A stretch of 64,000 bases of DNA from positions 67,414,443-67,478,442 of the forward strand of contig CM038229.1 in assembly GCA_021442155.1 (NCBI GenBank). The letters run 5' to 3'. The notes beneath the pieces were generated by a model, which made no database searches, had not been told where the DNA came from, and saw only the letters and a program-made list of their open reading frames with translations. Position 1 is the first letter of the stretch; the number at the start of each line of letters is the position of its first letter. Below, piece by piece: positions 48,661 to 60,205 of this stretch. This stretch comes from Cymbidium sinense (Eukaryota; Streptophyta; Magnoliopsida; Asparagales; Orchidaceae). The position numbers were made by a program, and so were the translations under genes.

Positions 48661-49991
48661 TCAATCCGTGTGGACTATACTCACTAGATGAATGACACTC
48701 CCTTGGCTATGAGAGGGGGTAATCTAGGATGTTCCACTTGCTGTGCGGCTATCACGGAATATCAAATTATCACCATCTCCACATCTGGTTGTATGGGCAG
48801 AGTTGGTGAAGGGATGACCACAATGCTTCAAGGTCATGACTCTTTTTCCACCACCACTGGGGCAAAAGTCAAGCGGAGAGCTCGACCCTATCACAATGGG
48901 TGGTGTAGAGGGTAGGATCCCTTGGTCATTGTCAAATTACCAATGGGGTGCTTTTCCCTAGATGCGGCCTTCATGGCCTTAGATGGAATGGGAGATGTTG
49001 TAACCTGTACTAGCGATGGTGGACGAGGGGTAGAGCGGTGGGGTGGAGACACCACCGACTCTCTATGCACAGAACTATCCTCCTGTGGTGGCTAGTCTGG
49101 TGAGAAGGATCTTGTTAGTATGTCGGGTAGCACCAGAAAAAATCAAACACGGCACGATGGCTGAACCTACATTGTTCCTGCTTGTAACATGTGATGTATG
49201 GGCCTCACAGGCCCTCTCCTGGTGAATTTTCCTCCCCACATTATAGGGGATAATAGATCAAAGATCAAACTAGGTGCCGACTACATTTATATGCTCTTCA
49301 CACATGGTGTAAAACGGAGATGGGATACCTCCGACCTCGCTGAAACTGGCGGCTAAAATGCACTGAGGAGATGATGAGCGAGCCTCCGATATCCTCTGTC
49401 GATCCAGAGAGGATGGAACTAGTTTTCTATAATTAGTGGTGAAGTGATAACAAGAAACTCATCCATGGTTGATCAAGCTACTGCCTCTAGCTCCCTGGCT
49501 ATCCGGGTGTGGTACCACTTGATCATGTGGTTCTTATTCCTACGCTGTGTACGAGTAGGATGGGAAGAGTGTGAGCTAGACCCATACTCAAATGTATGGG
49601 AGGAAAACCCTGAGACCAGGGGAGCCTTACCCTTAGAGGGTATAGATGGTAGGGTACTAGCCTTACTAGGGCAACATGAGCAACTCTGGGATGAACTGCA
49701 ACTGGAGCTGGTACTGTCGGTATTGTAAGCACTGTAACAACTGAAGTTTATTGTACTGCCACAGCTTTCCTCTTCAATGAGGAGACATTAGAATAAGAGG
49801 GTAAGTCAATCCTAATGATCGGCTTCTGTCCTGTTGACTGTAGTGAGGGGAGTGCCCTCACAAGTGATCCTAGCTCCCTCAAATCCTTGGCCAAAGTGAC
49901 TCAGGTGGGTATGGTCCAGATGGGGAAAGTCAGCCTAATCTAAAGCTAGATCCATACCATGTGGGAAGGTAAAGACAAACTTAGAACCCAT
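48661..49991 (-). pseudogene. Possible extra pre-gag frame (ORF1-like), decayed
   Basis: Between leader and gag. From an ATG at 49989-49991 the minus strand reads MGSKFVFTFPHGMDLALD, a stop, then a frame for about 40 codons (HLSHFGQGFEGARITCEGT), then shifts. Later scraps are Ser-rich (SSSCSSSQSCSCC) or read IARELEAVA. Ogre-type elements are known to carry an additional ORF in front of gag, and the position and length here would fit one. I recognise no domain, and the match rests on position only. Confidence 0.35.
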
Positions 49992-50100
49992 TTCAACAAC
50001 TAGATTGAAGCGTACTATCTTACATGTAAGAATCAATAGAAATGAACTTGTATCATATTTCTGTCTCTATTAATTTTGAATTTTGAATTTTAAAAATTTG

Positions 50101-52260
50101 AACCCACATCCAACAACTTGGAAGTGTTAAGTGGGGTTCAAATGAATTTGAGAAGATTGATTGAAAGAGGAATTTGAATATGAATCTTACTCCAACAAAT
50201 TTAAGTATGTTGAGATATGGATTCAAAATTTTTGATAAGGATGCTTCCATAGGTTCATTGTTGTTTTGAATTTCAATTTTTGTTTGGGGACCCTTTCCTT
50301 TAACAAATTTGGGTATGTTAAAGTAAGGGTCAAGTTGATTTTGTTTTTGTTTGATTGATTTGGAATCTCACTTACTTAGCTAAAAGTGATTGTTTCTTTT
50401 TGTAAATTTTATTTTTTTTTTTTTTGGAAAATTTAGAATTCTTACTTAGCAAATTTTGGTATGCTAAGTGAAGAACCCAAGTGTGTTTTGTTTGATTTTT
50501 GAAAAATAGGATCCTTAGCAAATTTAGGTATGCTAAGGAAATCCTAAGTGTTTCATTTTTATTTGGATGTTTTTATTTTTGAAAAAGTAGGATCCTTAAA
50601 AAATTTAGGTATGCTAAGAAAATCCTAAGTGTTTCATTTATTTTGATTTGATTGAAGTGGAGACTTTACTTTTGCAAATTTGGTATGCTAAAGATGAAGT
50701 CCCACTTGGTTTTGTGAAATGGAAATCTCATTTAGCCAATTTGGGTATGTTAAATGAAATTCCAAATGGTGTGTTCAAAATTTTGATCTCATTTTTGTTT
50801 TGAAAATGGAAACTTCTCCTTAGCAAATTTGGTATGCTAAGGAAAGAAGCTCCAAAGGTGTTTGAGAATTTTGGCTTTGACTTTGGAAACTTCACTTAGC
50901 AAATTTGAGTATGCTAGGTGAGGTTCCAAAAAGTTGTTTGAAAATTTTGATTTTGGATTTGGAGACTTCTCTTAACCAATTGGGTATGCTAAGTGAAGTT
51001 CCAAATGTGTTTAGAAAAATTTTTAGATTTTGAATTTGGAGTCTTTACTTAACAAATTTGGGTATGTTAAATGAAGTTCCAAAAAGTTGTTTGAAAAATT
51101 TTGATTTTGGGATTTGGAGACTCTACTTAACAAATTTGGATATGTTAAGTGAAGTTCCAAAATGTGTTTAGAAAAATTTTGAATTTTGAATTTGGAGACT
51201 TCACTTAACAAACTTGGGTATGTTAAATGAAGTTCAATTTGTTTAGAATTTTGAATGTTGGGCTTGGAGACTTCACTTAATAAATTTGGGTATGTAAAAT
51301 TAAGTTACAAATGTGTTTTGAAAATTTTAAAATATGATTGTTGATTTTTGATTTTAGATTTGAAAACTTCACGTAACAAATTTGAATGTGCTAAATGAAG
51401 TTTCAAATTATGCTTTGAATTTTTTTTTTTTTTTGAAATATGATTGTTAAAGTTTTAATATTTTGAAAAGAGGACTTCCATTCACCAAATTTAGGTATGT
51501 AGAATGGAGATCAGTCTTTTTTTTTAAATGTAAAATTTTTTTGTGTGTGGTTGTTGCTTTTGAAAGAGAGGAATTCAACTTAAAACATATGTGAGATATG
51601 TTCAAGTGGGATTTTCTAAATGATACTTATTTTTTTTAGTTGGGAATGAAATCTTCATTTACTAAATTTGAGTATATTAAATGAAGGTGTTCATATGTGC
51701 TTTTTTTTTGAAAAATTTAATTTTGTTTGGAAATGAGCTTTCCATTCAATACGTGTGAGTGTATTGAATAGAAAGTTTCATGTGTGCTTTTGAAAACTTT
51801 GTGATTTTGATTTTGATTTTCGGAAAAGGTGATTGTTCATTTTATTTTAAAAATGAAATCTTCATCAAAGTGAATTGAAAGAATATGTTCATTTGCACTT
51901 TTGAAAAATTTTATTGGTTTTATTTTTTTGAAAATCCCTACATGTAACAATTATGAGAATTGTTAAAGGAGGGTGATAAAATTTTGTGAAAAATATTTTA
52001 CTAAGTGCATTTTTGAAAAGGTACTTTTTGAAAAGCAAAGTTCTTATAGAAAATTTATTTGTATCTTTATTATTTTAGAATGAAACTTTCCTTATCATGA
52101 AAATGATAAGGAGGAAGTCTTTAATATGTTTTCTTTTTATTTAGACCTTTTTTATTTTACTTATTGGAGGGCAATGGGGTTTTAAGACCAATAAGGAATG
52201 CGTCCTAAAACCTAAAGATGTTGGCTAACTCAACTTAAGGATGAAATAAGCTAAGCCAAT
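50101..52260 (-). repeat. Array of about 20 diverged hairpins in the gag leader
   Basis: Each unit is an imperfect palindrome around an A/T-rich centre, often 'aaatttgggta', separated by T-rich linkers (plus strand). Clear examples by position: 50289-50331 (7+8 pairs), 50439-50475 (13), 50509-50544 (12), 50655-50707, 50813-50849 (13), 50882-50930 (about 18), 50957-51006 (16), 51113-51161 (17), 51198-51233 (12), 51358-51408 (13), 51473-51516 (11), 51578-51607 (11), 51653-51686 (9), 51738-51775 (14), 51936-51973 (12), 52085-52118 (13), 52178-52212 (10). Arm sequences vary while complementarity is kept. No coding frame. Confidence 0.8.
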
Positions 52261-52377
52261 GAAAGAAAGATAGTCTTGGATTCATACCAAAGTACAAACC
52301 CTATCGATACTCAAAGACATGATCATTTACCAAAGATGGAGAGAGGAACCATCCCAAGTGCTTGAGAAAAAATCTGT
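52261..52377 (-). other. Start of element leader, primer-binding site not recognised
   Basis: On the coding strand the LTR terminus CCAACA is followed by GATTTTTTCTCAAGCAC and then GGGATGGTTCC. A tRNA-complementary TGG... start is expected within a few bases but is not evident. Either the site has decayed or an unusual primer is used. Confidence 0.35.
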
Positions 52378-52747
52378 TGGTTTAAAATAAATTCCTATAA
52401 GAGAGTCACCTTTCAAATCTATGGGGAGAAATGAAATAGAGAAGTTCCATAACAATTCATCCTTTGAGGATGCATGTAGATCCGCAGATGTACTTATTCA
52501 GGTGATCGGGTGCGTCATCAAGGAATAGTGTACTATCTCGAAAGATAGAAGTCACTGCTCTTTAATAGACCTATTCACCTCAATAAGGACTCCTAAGGAT
52601 GATAGGTCGGCAAATGTACCAGAGATTCTTCCCCTACTTTACATGGAAAAGTAAAACAAGATTTATTTTAAATTGGGTTCATTAAGTTCCCTTCAGGGGC
52701 AAGCCCCCATAGTTAATTACATCCTAAGGAATGGAGATTCCTTAGGA
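52378..52747 (-). mobile_element. 5' LTR of central element, terminal 370 bp
   Basis: Starts TGTTGGTTTAAAATAAATTC on the plus strand and matches 31246-31620 closely, including 'gatagaagtcact', 'cctcaataaggactcctaagg' and 'ggcaagcccccatagttaatt'. This pair defines the two ends of the central element. It stops at 'gattccttaggaag', where opposite-strand LTR sequence begins. Confidence 0.8.
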
Positions 52748-55700
52748 AGGGCTCATTTGAAAAGAGCCTAACACTTACCTAATTATATATCTTATTCATC
52801 TCTATGATATCACCTAATAAGGGTAACCTACACTTGCATGCATAAATTGCTTAAACAAAATGAATCCATTAATGAAACTTTTGCATTCTTCTTTTCCATT
52901 TCATTTCTTCCATACACATGTTTGTATTTAAGGAAAGTGGTATATTAGTCTAGACAACCGAGGTTGCGAGGCTTTAAGTAGTCCTATGTAGGTCTTGGAC
53001 CTTACACCTCTGGTTAACAGTGGCACTGTACTCACTTATGTCTTTCTTACTTTCATATGTGTATGGGAAAATTTGGATAAGAAAATTCCTTTCTACTTAA
53101 GAAAAATAATGCATATTCAACTTCTAAATTTCTTTAAATGGATTACTTAGCATGCATCATAAAGTGTGTTAAATACTCTCATTTGTATGTATAGATATGC
53201 TTAGGGTCCATCCATATGCATGTTATATATGTTGGGAAAGAAATGAAGTAATGTGTGTTATGTAAATTTTGATTCATTTTATTTAATCTTAAAATGCCTT
53301 TCTTTTTGAATAAGTTTGTTTAGAGTTCATCTAAACTTAGGATAATTAAAATATTTAATCAAAACATTCACCTAAGCAAAACTAAAATGTGAACATACTT
53401 TAGAAATTACTTAGGTCAGGGAAAGAAAGAGAAGTTCTCTTCTCTTTCCCTCTCTTCATAATTTAGTAATTAATTGTAGGAATCTACTTAAAATAAATCA
53501 AAATATTAAATAAAATTAACCCAAAATAATTAAATAATTTAAATGAAACCCTCCTCTAAGTTGAACATGTTCTTCGCACTTAGAAAATTTGATCCTAAAG
53601 CCATAGCTAAGCATACCACACAAACCCTCAAAGCACACACATTAGCCTAAGTCACAACTTCTAGCCTTAGGTTAGGTGGGTATGGTTTATTGTCATATAT
53701 GTTCTCTAGATGTTAGCATGTATGCTCGTAGATTGAATGGTAGGATGCTCTTAGTCTAACTATTTTTTTTCGTAAGGGATTGTGCTTAAAGGGTGCTATC
53801 ATAAATAAACATTTAAATGCTTTTGCTTGCAGGTGCTTTATACCCCTAAGCATAATCCAATAGGCCAGATGAACTTAGTCACCCATGTGTGGGGCGATAA
53901 GTCCAGTATACATGCTTGGGATTTTTGTGGTTTGTTTTAGCTAACCATTGATTTACAGGTGTTAGTTTGATTTCCACTTTTCCTTTTCATGTAAATTTGT
54001 ACAATTAGGATTTTGGATTGATTGTTAGTGGGATTAGGATGAACATTGGTCATAAGATTTTATCTTATGCACCATGTGAAACCTAAACTATCCAAAGGAA
54101 GGAACCAAGAAGAAAAAGAAGAAAAGAAGAAGAAGAAAGAAGAAAGGAGAAATAAAGCCAGAAGACCCACATAACATTGAATTCCTTGCCTAATTATAAT
54201 ATAACTCATTTGTAATCTGAGTTATATAATTGTAGAACTTGGCTACCCAATTAGATATTTTCAAGTTTTGTGCGGTGCTGCCCGACTACAACAAGCTTTT
54301 ATTCTTTTTGCGATTAGCTTTATAAATTGGTTGATGATTTTTTTGCTTTTGTATTAAGTGCATGATTTTCCTAGTTTCTTCCTTTATGTATAGTAGATGT
54401 GGTTTAAGCTCTTTAAAGAAAATAAATCTTTTACCAACTTAATAACTCAAACTAAAATTAAATAACTCATAACCGCACCTAAACTTAGGTTTAAAATCAA
54501 TATAAAAGAATTAGCAACCCCTTAGCTGGATGAGCATTTATTTTGTAATATCATGCATAACAACATCTTATTTTACTCTTGATTGGAGGGCTTCAACCTT
54601 TTCCAGAGAAACTTGGCTTGACCTTTGAGAACCATGGTAGAAACTCACCTCCTCCCTTCTCACTGATTTTTGGCCAATAACTTTCTTTATCATGCATTAA
54701 CCATATGAATCCTATTGGCCTGAGTCAAAATAATTATACAAAATGAATATAAAATGAAATTTGAATTGCAATAGATTTAGGTCATTTGAAGCATGTCCCT
54801 TTAAATGATCTAATCTCTTTAGGGAGTGAGTTTAAGGATTTAGTCTCTTTCTAATAAATAACAACCCTAGCTATCTTGCATAAGCATAAAGACTTACTTT
54901 CATATTTTTAAAGTCATAGGAAGAGTTAGTTGGCGGCCAACCCTAGGCGGTTGTAAGTCCAAGTTGTTGGGTGGTTTGTCTTCTCTTATGGAGGTAAATC
55001 AATTACCCATTTTCACCTTTAATTTAGGTTGTGCTTTTGGCCCTCGCCAAAGTTTTCTAGATTTAGGTTTTGAGGTTGCTTTCTCCCCTTTACGGGCTCT
55101 AAGATTAATTCCTGACCTCTTAAGCTTTTCGTTAATGTTGTGTTAAAGAATCTTACTAAATTTCTAATAAAAAAAGTAACTCAAATAAACTAAATCAATT
55201 TCAAAAATATAAAGCCCAACTATAGGATGATTTGAGATGCTCGCTAGGTTTCCTTGCATCATGGGCATCTCCTACTTATCTTCCATTTTGGCTTCGATAC
55301 TAACTCCCTCTTTTGATCAATCCCATTTGATCTTTCAAAAATAAACCAATCGATTGATATTCCCTTCCTATTGAAATCTTTAAAGACAACGATCATTTAC
55401 CTTAATCAAGAGTTTTCCTAAAGAATCCCCATTCCTTAAGATGTAATTAACTATGAGGGTTTTCCCCTATAGGAACTTAATGAACCAGGTTTAAAATAAA
55501 CACTGCTTTACTTTTTCATGTAAAGTAGGGGAAGAATCTCTGGTACATATCTAGACCCATCATCCTTAGGAGTCCTTATTGAGGTAATTAGGTCCATTAA
55601 ATGGTAGTGACTTCTATCTTTCGGGATAGTTTCCTTGATGACGTATCCAATCACCTGAATAAGTACATCTACGGATCTGCATGGCATCCTAAAAAGATGA

Positions 55701-55784
55701 ATTTTTATAGGTCTTGCCTCTTTCATTTCTCCCGAAAGATTTGAAAGGCGACTCCCCTAATAGGAATTTTTCTCCATGCACACA
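52748..55784 (+). mobile_element. Inverted 3.0 kb LTR segment
   Basis: Plus-orientation LTR sequence equivalent to LTR C from about 21240 to its end near 24285: 'tcatttgaaaagagcctaacac', 'gtggtatattagtctagacaaccg', acceptor-like TTGCTTGCAG|G near 53830, purine tract at 54100-54155, and the terminal 'gaaaggcgactcccctaataggaatttttctcc'. It is embedded in an otherwise minus-orientation LTR. The terminal roughly 360 bp of the LTR are therefore present twice, once in each orientation, and about 275 bp of mid-LTR are missing. Confidence 0.75.
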
Positions 55785-57372
55785 TATTTAGCATGTTAGG
55801 GAAAGAAGTAAAGCAATGAAAGCATGTAAACATATTCACTTCAATTAAATCCTAAAGATAAACTTATGAAATAAGAAAGATTAAAGTAAATCAAAGTTCA
55901 TTTAAGATGATTTTGGTTTGATTGAATTTTGAAAATGTGGATTGAGTTTGCTATTCCTAACCCATTCTCACATGTGTTTGACATTTTATTTAATTTTTAT
56001 ATGATTAGATTAAATTTTATATTTTAATTAGGTCAAGGTGTGAAATAAACATGTTTAATTAACCCTTACCTACACCACCTTAGCATAGTTAACCAAATAA
56101 TTATGAGCCAATGAGATGACATAAAATCTCACAAGGAATTTAAATTTGCAATGCACTTAGGAAGAAAAGGGCCTAATGCAATTTGACTCATAATTAATGG
56201 TTAATTAAGCTAAGAGGTTTAACTTAAATAATTTCAAAATAACCCTCACACATATGAGTTGGATTTTGATTTCCTTAATTGAACTTAGGCTCTTGAACAC
56301 CTAAGCATCTACCCAAAGTAGATTAATTAAGTTCGAAAGGTTTTAGAATTTTTAGAAATTAATTAAGAGGGTAATTAATTAATTAACCCTTAATTAAGAG
56401 AGGATTAAAAAAAGAAAAGGGGGTTTAGGGAATAGCTTAGGGAAAATACCCCAAAATTATTCCCTAAGCCTCCTATTTACTAGATCTAACCTTAATCAAC
56501 TTCAATAAGGGATTAAAACACTAATCACACCCTTAATTATCATTTAGTATATTAAAGGAGTAATTAGAAAATACATTTGCAATTCCCAATTAAGCCTTCA
56601 ATAAATCCTAAGAAAATTTGGAGAGGCAGAAGTCATCCCCCAAAATATACCCAAGAAGTTTGGGATTAATCAGAGGATTAATTAAGGAGTAATTAGCAAA
56701 ATAAGATTTCTAATAAAACCAAAATTAGAAAATATATATATAATTCAAAATCCATTAAAATCAATTTTAGAATATTTTAGATTGAATTATCTTTCTGTAG
56801 AAATTTATCTCATATTTTTTTTATTTAGGGAGATATTAATTTTTAAAGCTTAGAAGATTAATTAGAATTAATTAAAACCTAATTAATCCCCTTAGCCCAC
56901 AACTAGACACATGGCGGTGGTGGTCATCGCACTTTACATGCATCACGTTGTGAAGGAGTCACTTAAATGTCCCATCTTGTGATGGCATGACAGCGGGACG
57001 CAGTTTGATACCCACCGTTCGATCAAGGATCGAACGGCCAGGGATCACCTCATGGTTTTAAAAGGGTAAAAAGATTTATAAAATGTGCATTTAATCTCGG
57101 CCGTCCATCCAAAATGTGTGGATGGATGGCCAAAATTATCTCTATTCTTCCCTAAGGATAATGAAGACTATCCATGATCCAAGGGAAGATCTGAGCTCGA
57201 TCGAGCTCGAATTGCAATGAAAACTTGCCCATACCATCTAACCCTAATAGCAATCCTATCCAATGGTGCCATGACACTTTATTTCACAAAGGACCAACAC
57301 CTCTTAAGCCTAGTGGTCCAAAAATGGCATACCTCGCTGTAGGTGATCACTAGTGCTCGATTCCCTTGGAGG

Positions 57373-57397
57373 AGCTTCGTCTGGTTGAGACGAAGCT
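57373..57397 (-). promoter_or_regulatory. LTR stem-loop, right-hand element
   Basis: AGCTTCGTCT, loop GGTTG, AGACGAAGCT: ten perfect pairs, the strongest copy. The loop differs from copies A and C. Confidence 0.5.
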
Positions 57398-57743
57398 GTG
57401 GTTGAAGAATGAGCTCCTAAGGTTGGTAGTTTGCTTTATGGACCAAATCCCTTGCTCTCCTTTGTGGCTTTGATCAAATTCAACTCCTCATTGCTTTGGA
57501 ACTTGTGTGAAGGCTTGGGGGCACTCGACTTAGCCCCCTGATGGAATGTGCAAAGAGAATTGCACTGGATTGGAGTATGGAAGAAGTTTAGAAATGAGTA
57601 GAGCTCCCCTATTTTTAAAGGAAGAAAACCAAGAAATGCTCTTTTCAAATCCCTCTTAGAAAGCTTAGGATTGCTCTTTGATGTCTCCTAACACTCTTTA
57701 GCACTCAATCAATAATGAGAATGTGTGAATTGAATTGAATTAT

Positions 57744-57761
57744 GGGGGGTATATCTCCCCC
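57744..57761 (-). promoter_or_regulatory. LTR GC dyad, right-hand element
   Basis: GGGGGGTATATCTCCCCC, one base shorter than the perfect copies. The left arm has lost its A. Confidence 0.45.
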
Positions 57762-58209
57762 TATGGCAATCGAATGGCTGAAGCTATGGCTGCCATTTTC
57801 ATCCAATTAACCATATGGAAAGGGTTGTTTGGGCTGTTTAGAGTTGGAACATGGTTGGTTTGAGCCAAAGAGTGGATTAGTAACCTCCCATGTGCTTCAA
57901 ATCAAGTGGAGGGAGGTTTTCAAATTGGCTAATTTGAGCTGGGGGTTAGTTTTGGCCTTGGGTTCATTTGGGCTGATCCAAACCCATCTGGTTGGGTGCA
58001 TCACCCTTCATAGGGTTCACTTGACTTATTAGAAAGGTATCAAGTTGATATGAAGAGGGCTTGACCAAATTCCCCATGGACTAGACCAAAATTTGTTCTA
58101 TGGCCTAGGGGTAGAATAGTCATTTGGTTGATTTTTGAATTTGGATATGTTGGATATGTTGAGAAAATAGGTTTGTCCAAGTTTCATTAGATTTGGAGTT
58201 CATTTGATA

Positions 58210-58660
58210 TTATTTGGCTCATGTTGACCCATTTAGGTCAAAATGGGTCAACTTGGGTCAAGTTGACCAATTGGCCAAATTCAAACCAAGCTAAGTTCAT
58301 ATGATCATTTGAAATGTTTTGGTGGCTTTATTTTGATTCAATTTGGATTAGTTTTGAATTTGTCTCATATGAATTCATTTAGGTCAAATGGGTCAAGTTA
58401 ACCAATTTGACCCATTTGACCTATTTGAGCTAGGTCATGGGTAGGTTTCATTTTGGCTAAATGTTGACTTAGTCAACCCCTAGGTTTGACTTAGTTTTCC
58501 CCAATTTGGTTGATTGATAATCCCATGATGATTGTTGATCATGATGAGAGGCATAGATGAGTTTGATTCATTCCAATTTGATTAGAATTAGAATTTGGCT
58601 CATAAGGGTACTTTAGGTCACTTTGGGTCAAGTGTGCCTAAGTGGGTCAAATGGCTTGGT
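58210..58660 (-). promoter_or_regulatory. TTGACC/GGTCAA array in shared LTR
   Basis: Contains 'gggtcaacttgggtcaagttgaccaatt' and 'aatttgacccatttgaccta'. It is shorter than in the central element, with an apparent internal deletion near 58440. Confidence 0.5.
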
Positions 58661-58989
58661 CAAAGCATGATTTGAATTTGATTGAACTTGTATATGGACT
58701 TATGATTGAAATATAAATCCTTTTGCAAGTGGTTTGGAGTCAAATGGGTTTTGATTCATTTGGCATTTTCATGTTCAAAGGAAGAACATGAATGGATTTT
58801 GGCTTTGATTTTTTAATTGGATTTTGGTTTGATGATTGAAGCTTGTATTTATATTTGGATTTATGATTGTACTGTTGATTGAATCATGAAGGGAAATCAA
58901 GAGTTTGGCTTGATTTGAAGTTGATTTGGTTAAGTTCAAGGTTTTGACTTGAAAGGCTTAGGTTAGATTTTGAGTGGATTTGAGTTTGA

Positions 58990-59019
58990 TTTTTGGAAGT
59001 GGTTTTGATTGTTTGAATT

Positions 59020-59114
<95 letters not shown>

Positions 59115-60205
59115 AAATGAGAATATAAATTGATTATGAGAAAATTTGATGAGTTTGGAATGATTTGATCACGATCTAGGCTTAAGTCCATTAAAATGGA
59201 ATTTTAAAGGACTTAGGAAATTTTTGGAGTTTGGAGCTTGAATTTTTGAATTTGGTTTGATTAATTTATATTTATATTTTATTTATTTATGTGAATATTA
59301 ATGAAAATATAAATATGTTATGAGAAAATCACATGAATTTGAATTGATTTGGATCATGATTTTGACTAATTCCATGAAGGAAAACTTAAAGGACTTAGGA
59401 AAATTTGTGAATTGATTTTGAATTTTTGAATTTGGCTTGATTGATTTTGAATTTTTGAATTTGGCTTGATTGATTTTTATTTATATTTCATTTATATATG
59501 TGAATATAAATGAGAATATAAATGAATTATGAGAAAATCTCATGGATTTGAATTGATTTGACCATGATTTAGGTTAAGTCCTTAGGAGGGGAATTAAAGT
59601 TAAGAAAACTTTGAATTTGGAATTTGATTTTTAGATTTGATTTGATTGATTTGTATTTATATTTCACTTATATGTGTGAATATAAATGAATTATGAGAAA
59701 ATCTCAAGGATTTGAATTAGTTGACCATGATTTAGGTTAAGTCCTTAGGAGGGGAATTAAGGACTTATGAAAATTCTAAATTTGGAATTTGATTTTTGGA
59801 TTTGTTTTGATTATTTGAATTTATATTTCATTTATATATCTGAATATAAATAATAATATAATTGAATTATGAGAAAATATTAAGGATTTGATTTGGTTTT
59901 GATCATGATTTTGGCTAAGTCCATGAAGAAAAACTTGAAGGACCTAGAAAAATTTATGAATAGGTTTTGAGTTTTGAGTTTAGTTTGATTGGCTTGAATT
60001 TATATTTTACTTATATATGTGAATATAAATGAGAATATAAATAAATTATGAGTAAATCTCAAGGATTTGATTTAGTTTCGATCATGATTTTGGCTAAGTC
60101 CTTAAGAAAAGCTTAAAGGACTTAGGAAAATTTGGACTTAGGCATTTCATTCATGGGTTTCAATCATGGGTTTCAATCATAGATTTCAATCATGGATTTC
60201 AATCA
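58990..60205 (-). repeat. Tandem array (about 178 bp unit) with (TA)n expansion and minisatellite
   Basis: Units marked by 'gaatttatatttcatttatat' recur near 59263, 59470, 59650, 59820 and 59998. The first unit has expanded into a (TA)n run at 59025-59107, about 80 bp with one G interruption at 59064. The 'tttcaatcatgggt' minisatellite is at 60150-60205. Confidence 0.75.

Larger units (their letters stand above)
55785..58700 (-). mobile_element. 5' half of the shared LTR (3' LTR of the right-hand element)
   Basis: Resumes minus-orientation LTR with 'cacatatttagcatgttaggg'. Continues through the splice-donor-like site (56063-56072), GC-rich patch near 56900-57060, stem-loop (57373-57397), dyad (57744-57761) and GGTCAA array. 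Together with 52378-55784 it forms one LTR shared by the central and right-hand elements. Confidence 0.75.

Noticed and set aside
41607..49991. Integrated pararetrovirus
   Set aside because: Gag core, integrase with DDE motifs, LTRs ending CCAACA and a second RNase H remnant all fit a Ty3/gypsy LTR retrotransposon. No movement or coat protein features of that virus group are seen.
50101..52260. Regular repeat-spacer look, as in a CRISPR array
   Set aside because: Repeats are not identical, each is a hairpin with a different arm sequence, linkers are T-rich and related to each other, and the context is a plant retrotransposon leader.
50101..52260. Hairpins as a cluster of MITE insertions
   Set aside because: The palindromes are only 30-55 bp, lack target-site duplications and share a common centre and spacing, so they are one array and not separate insertions.
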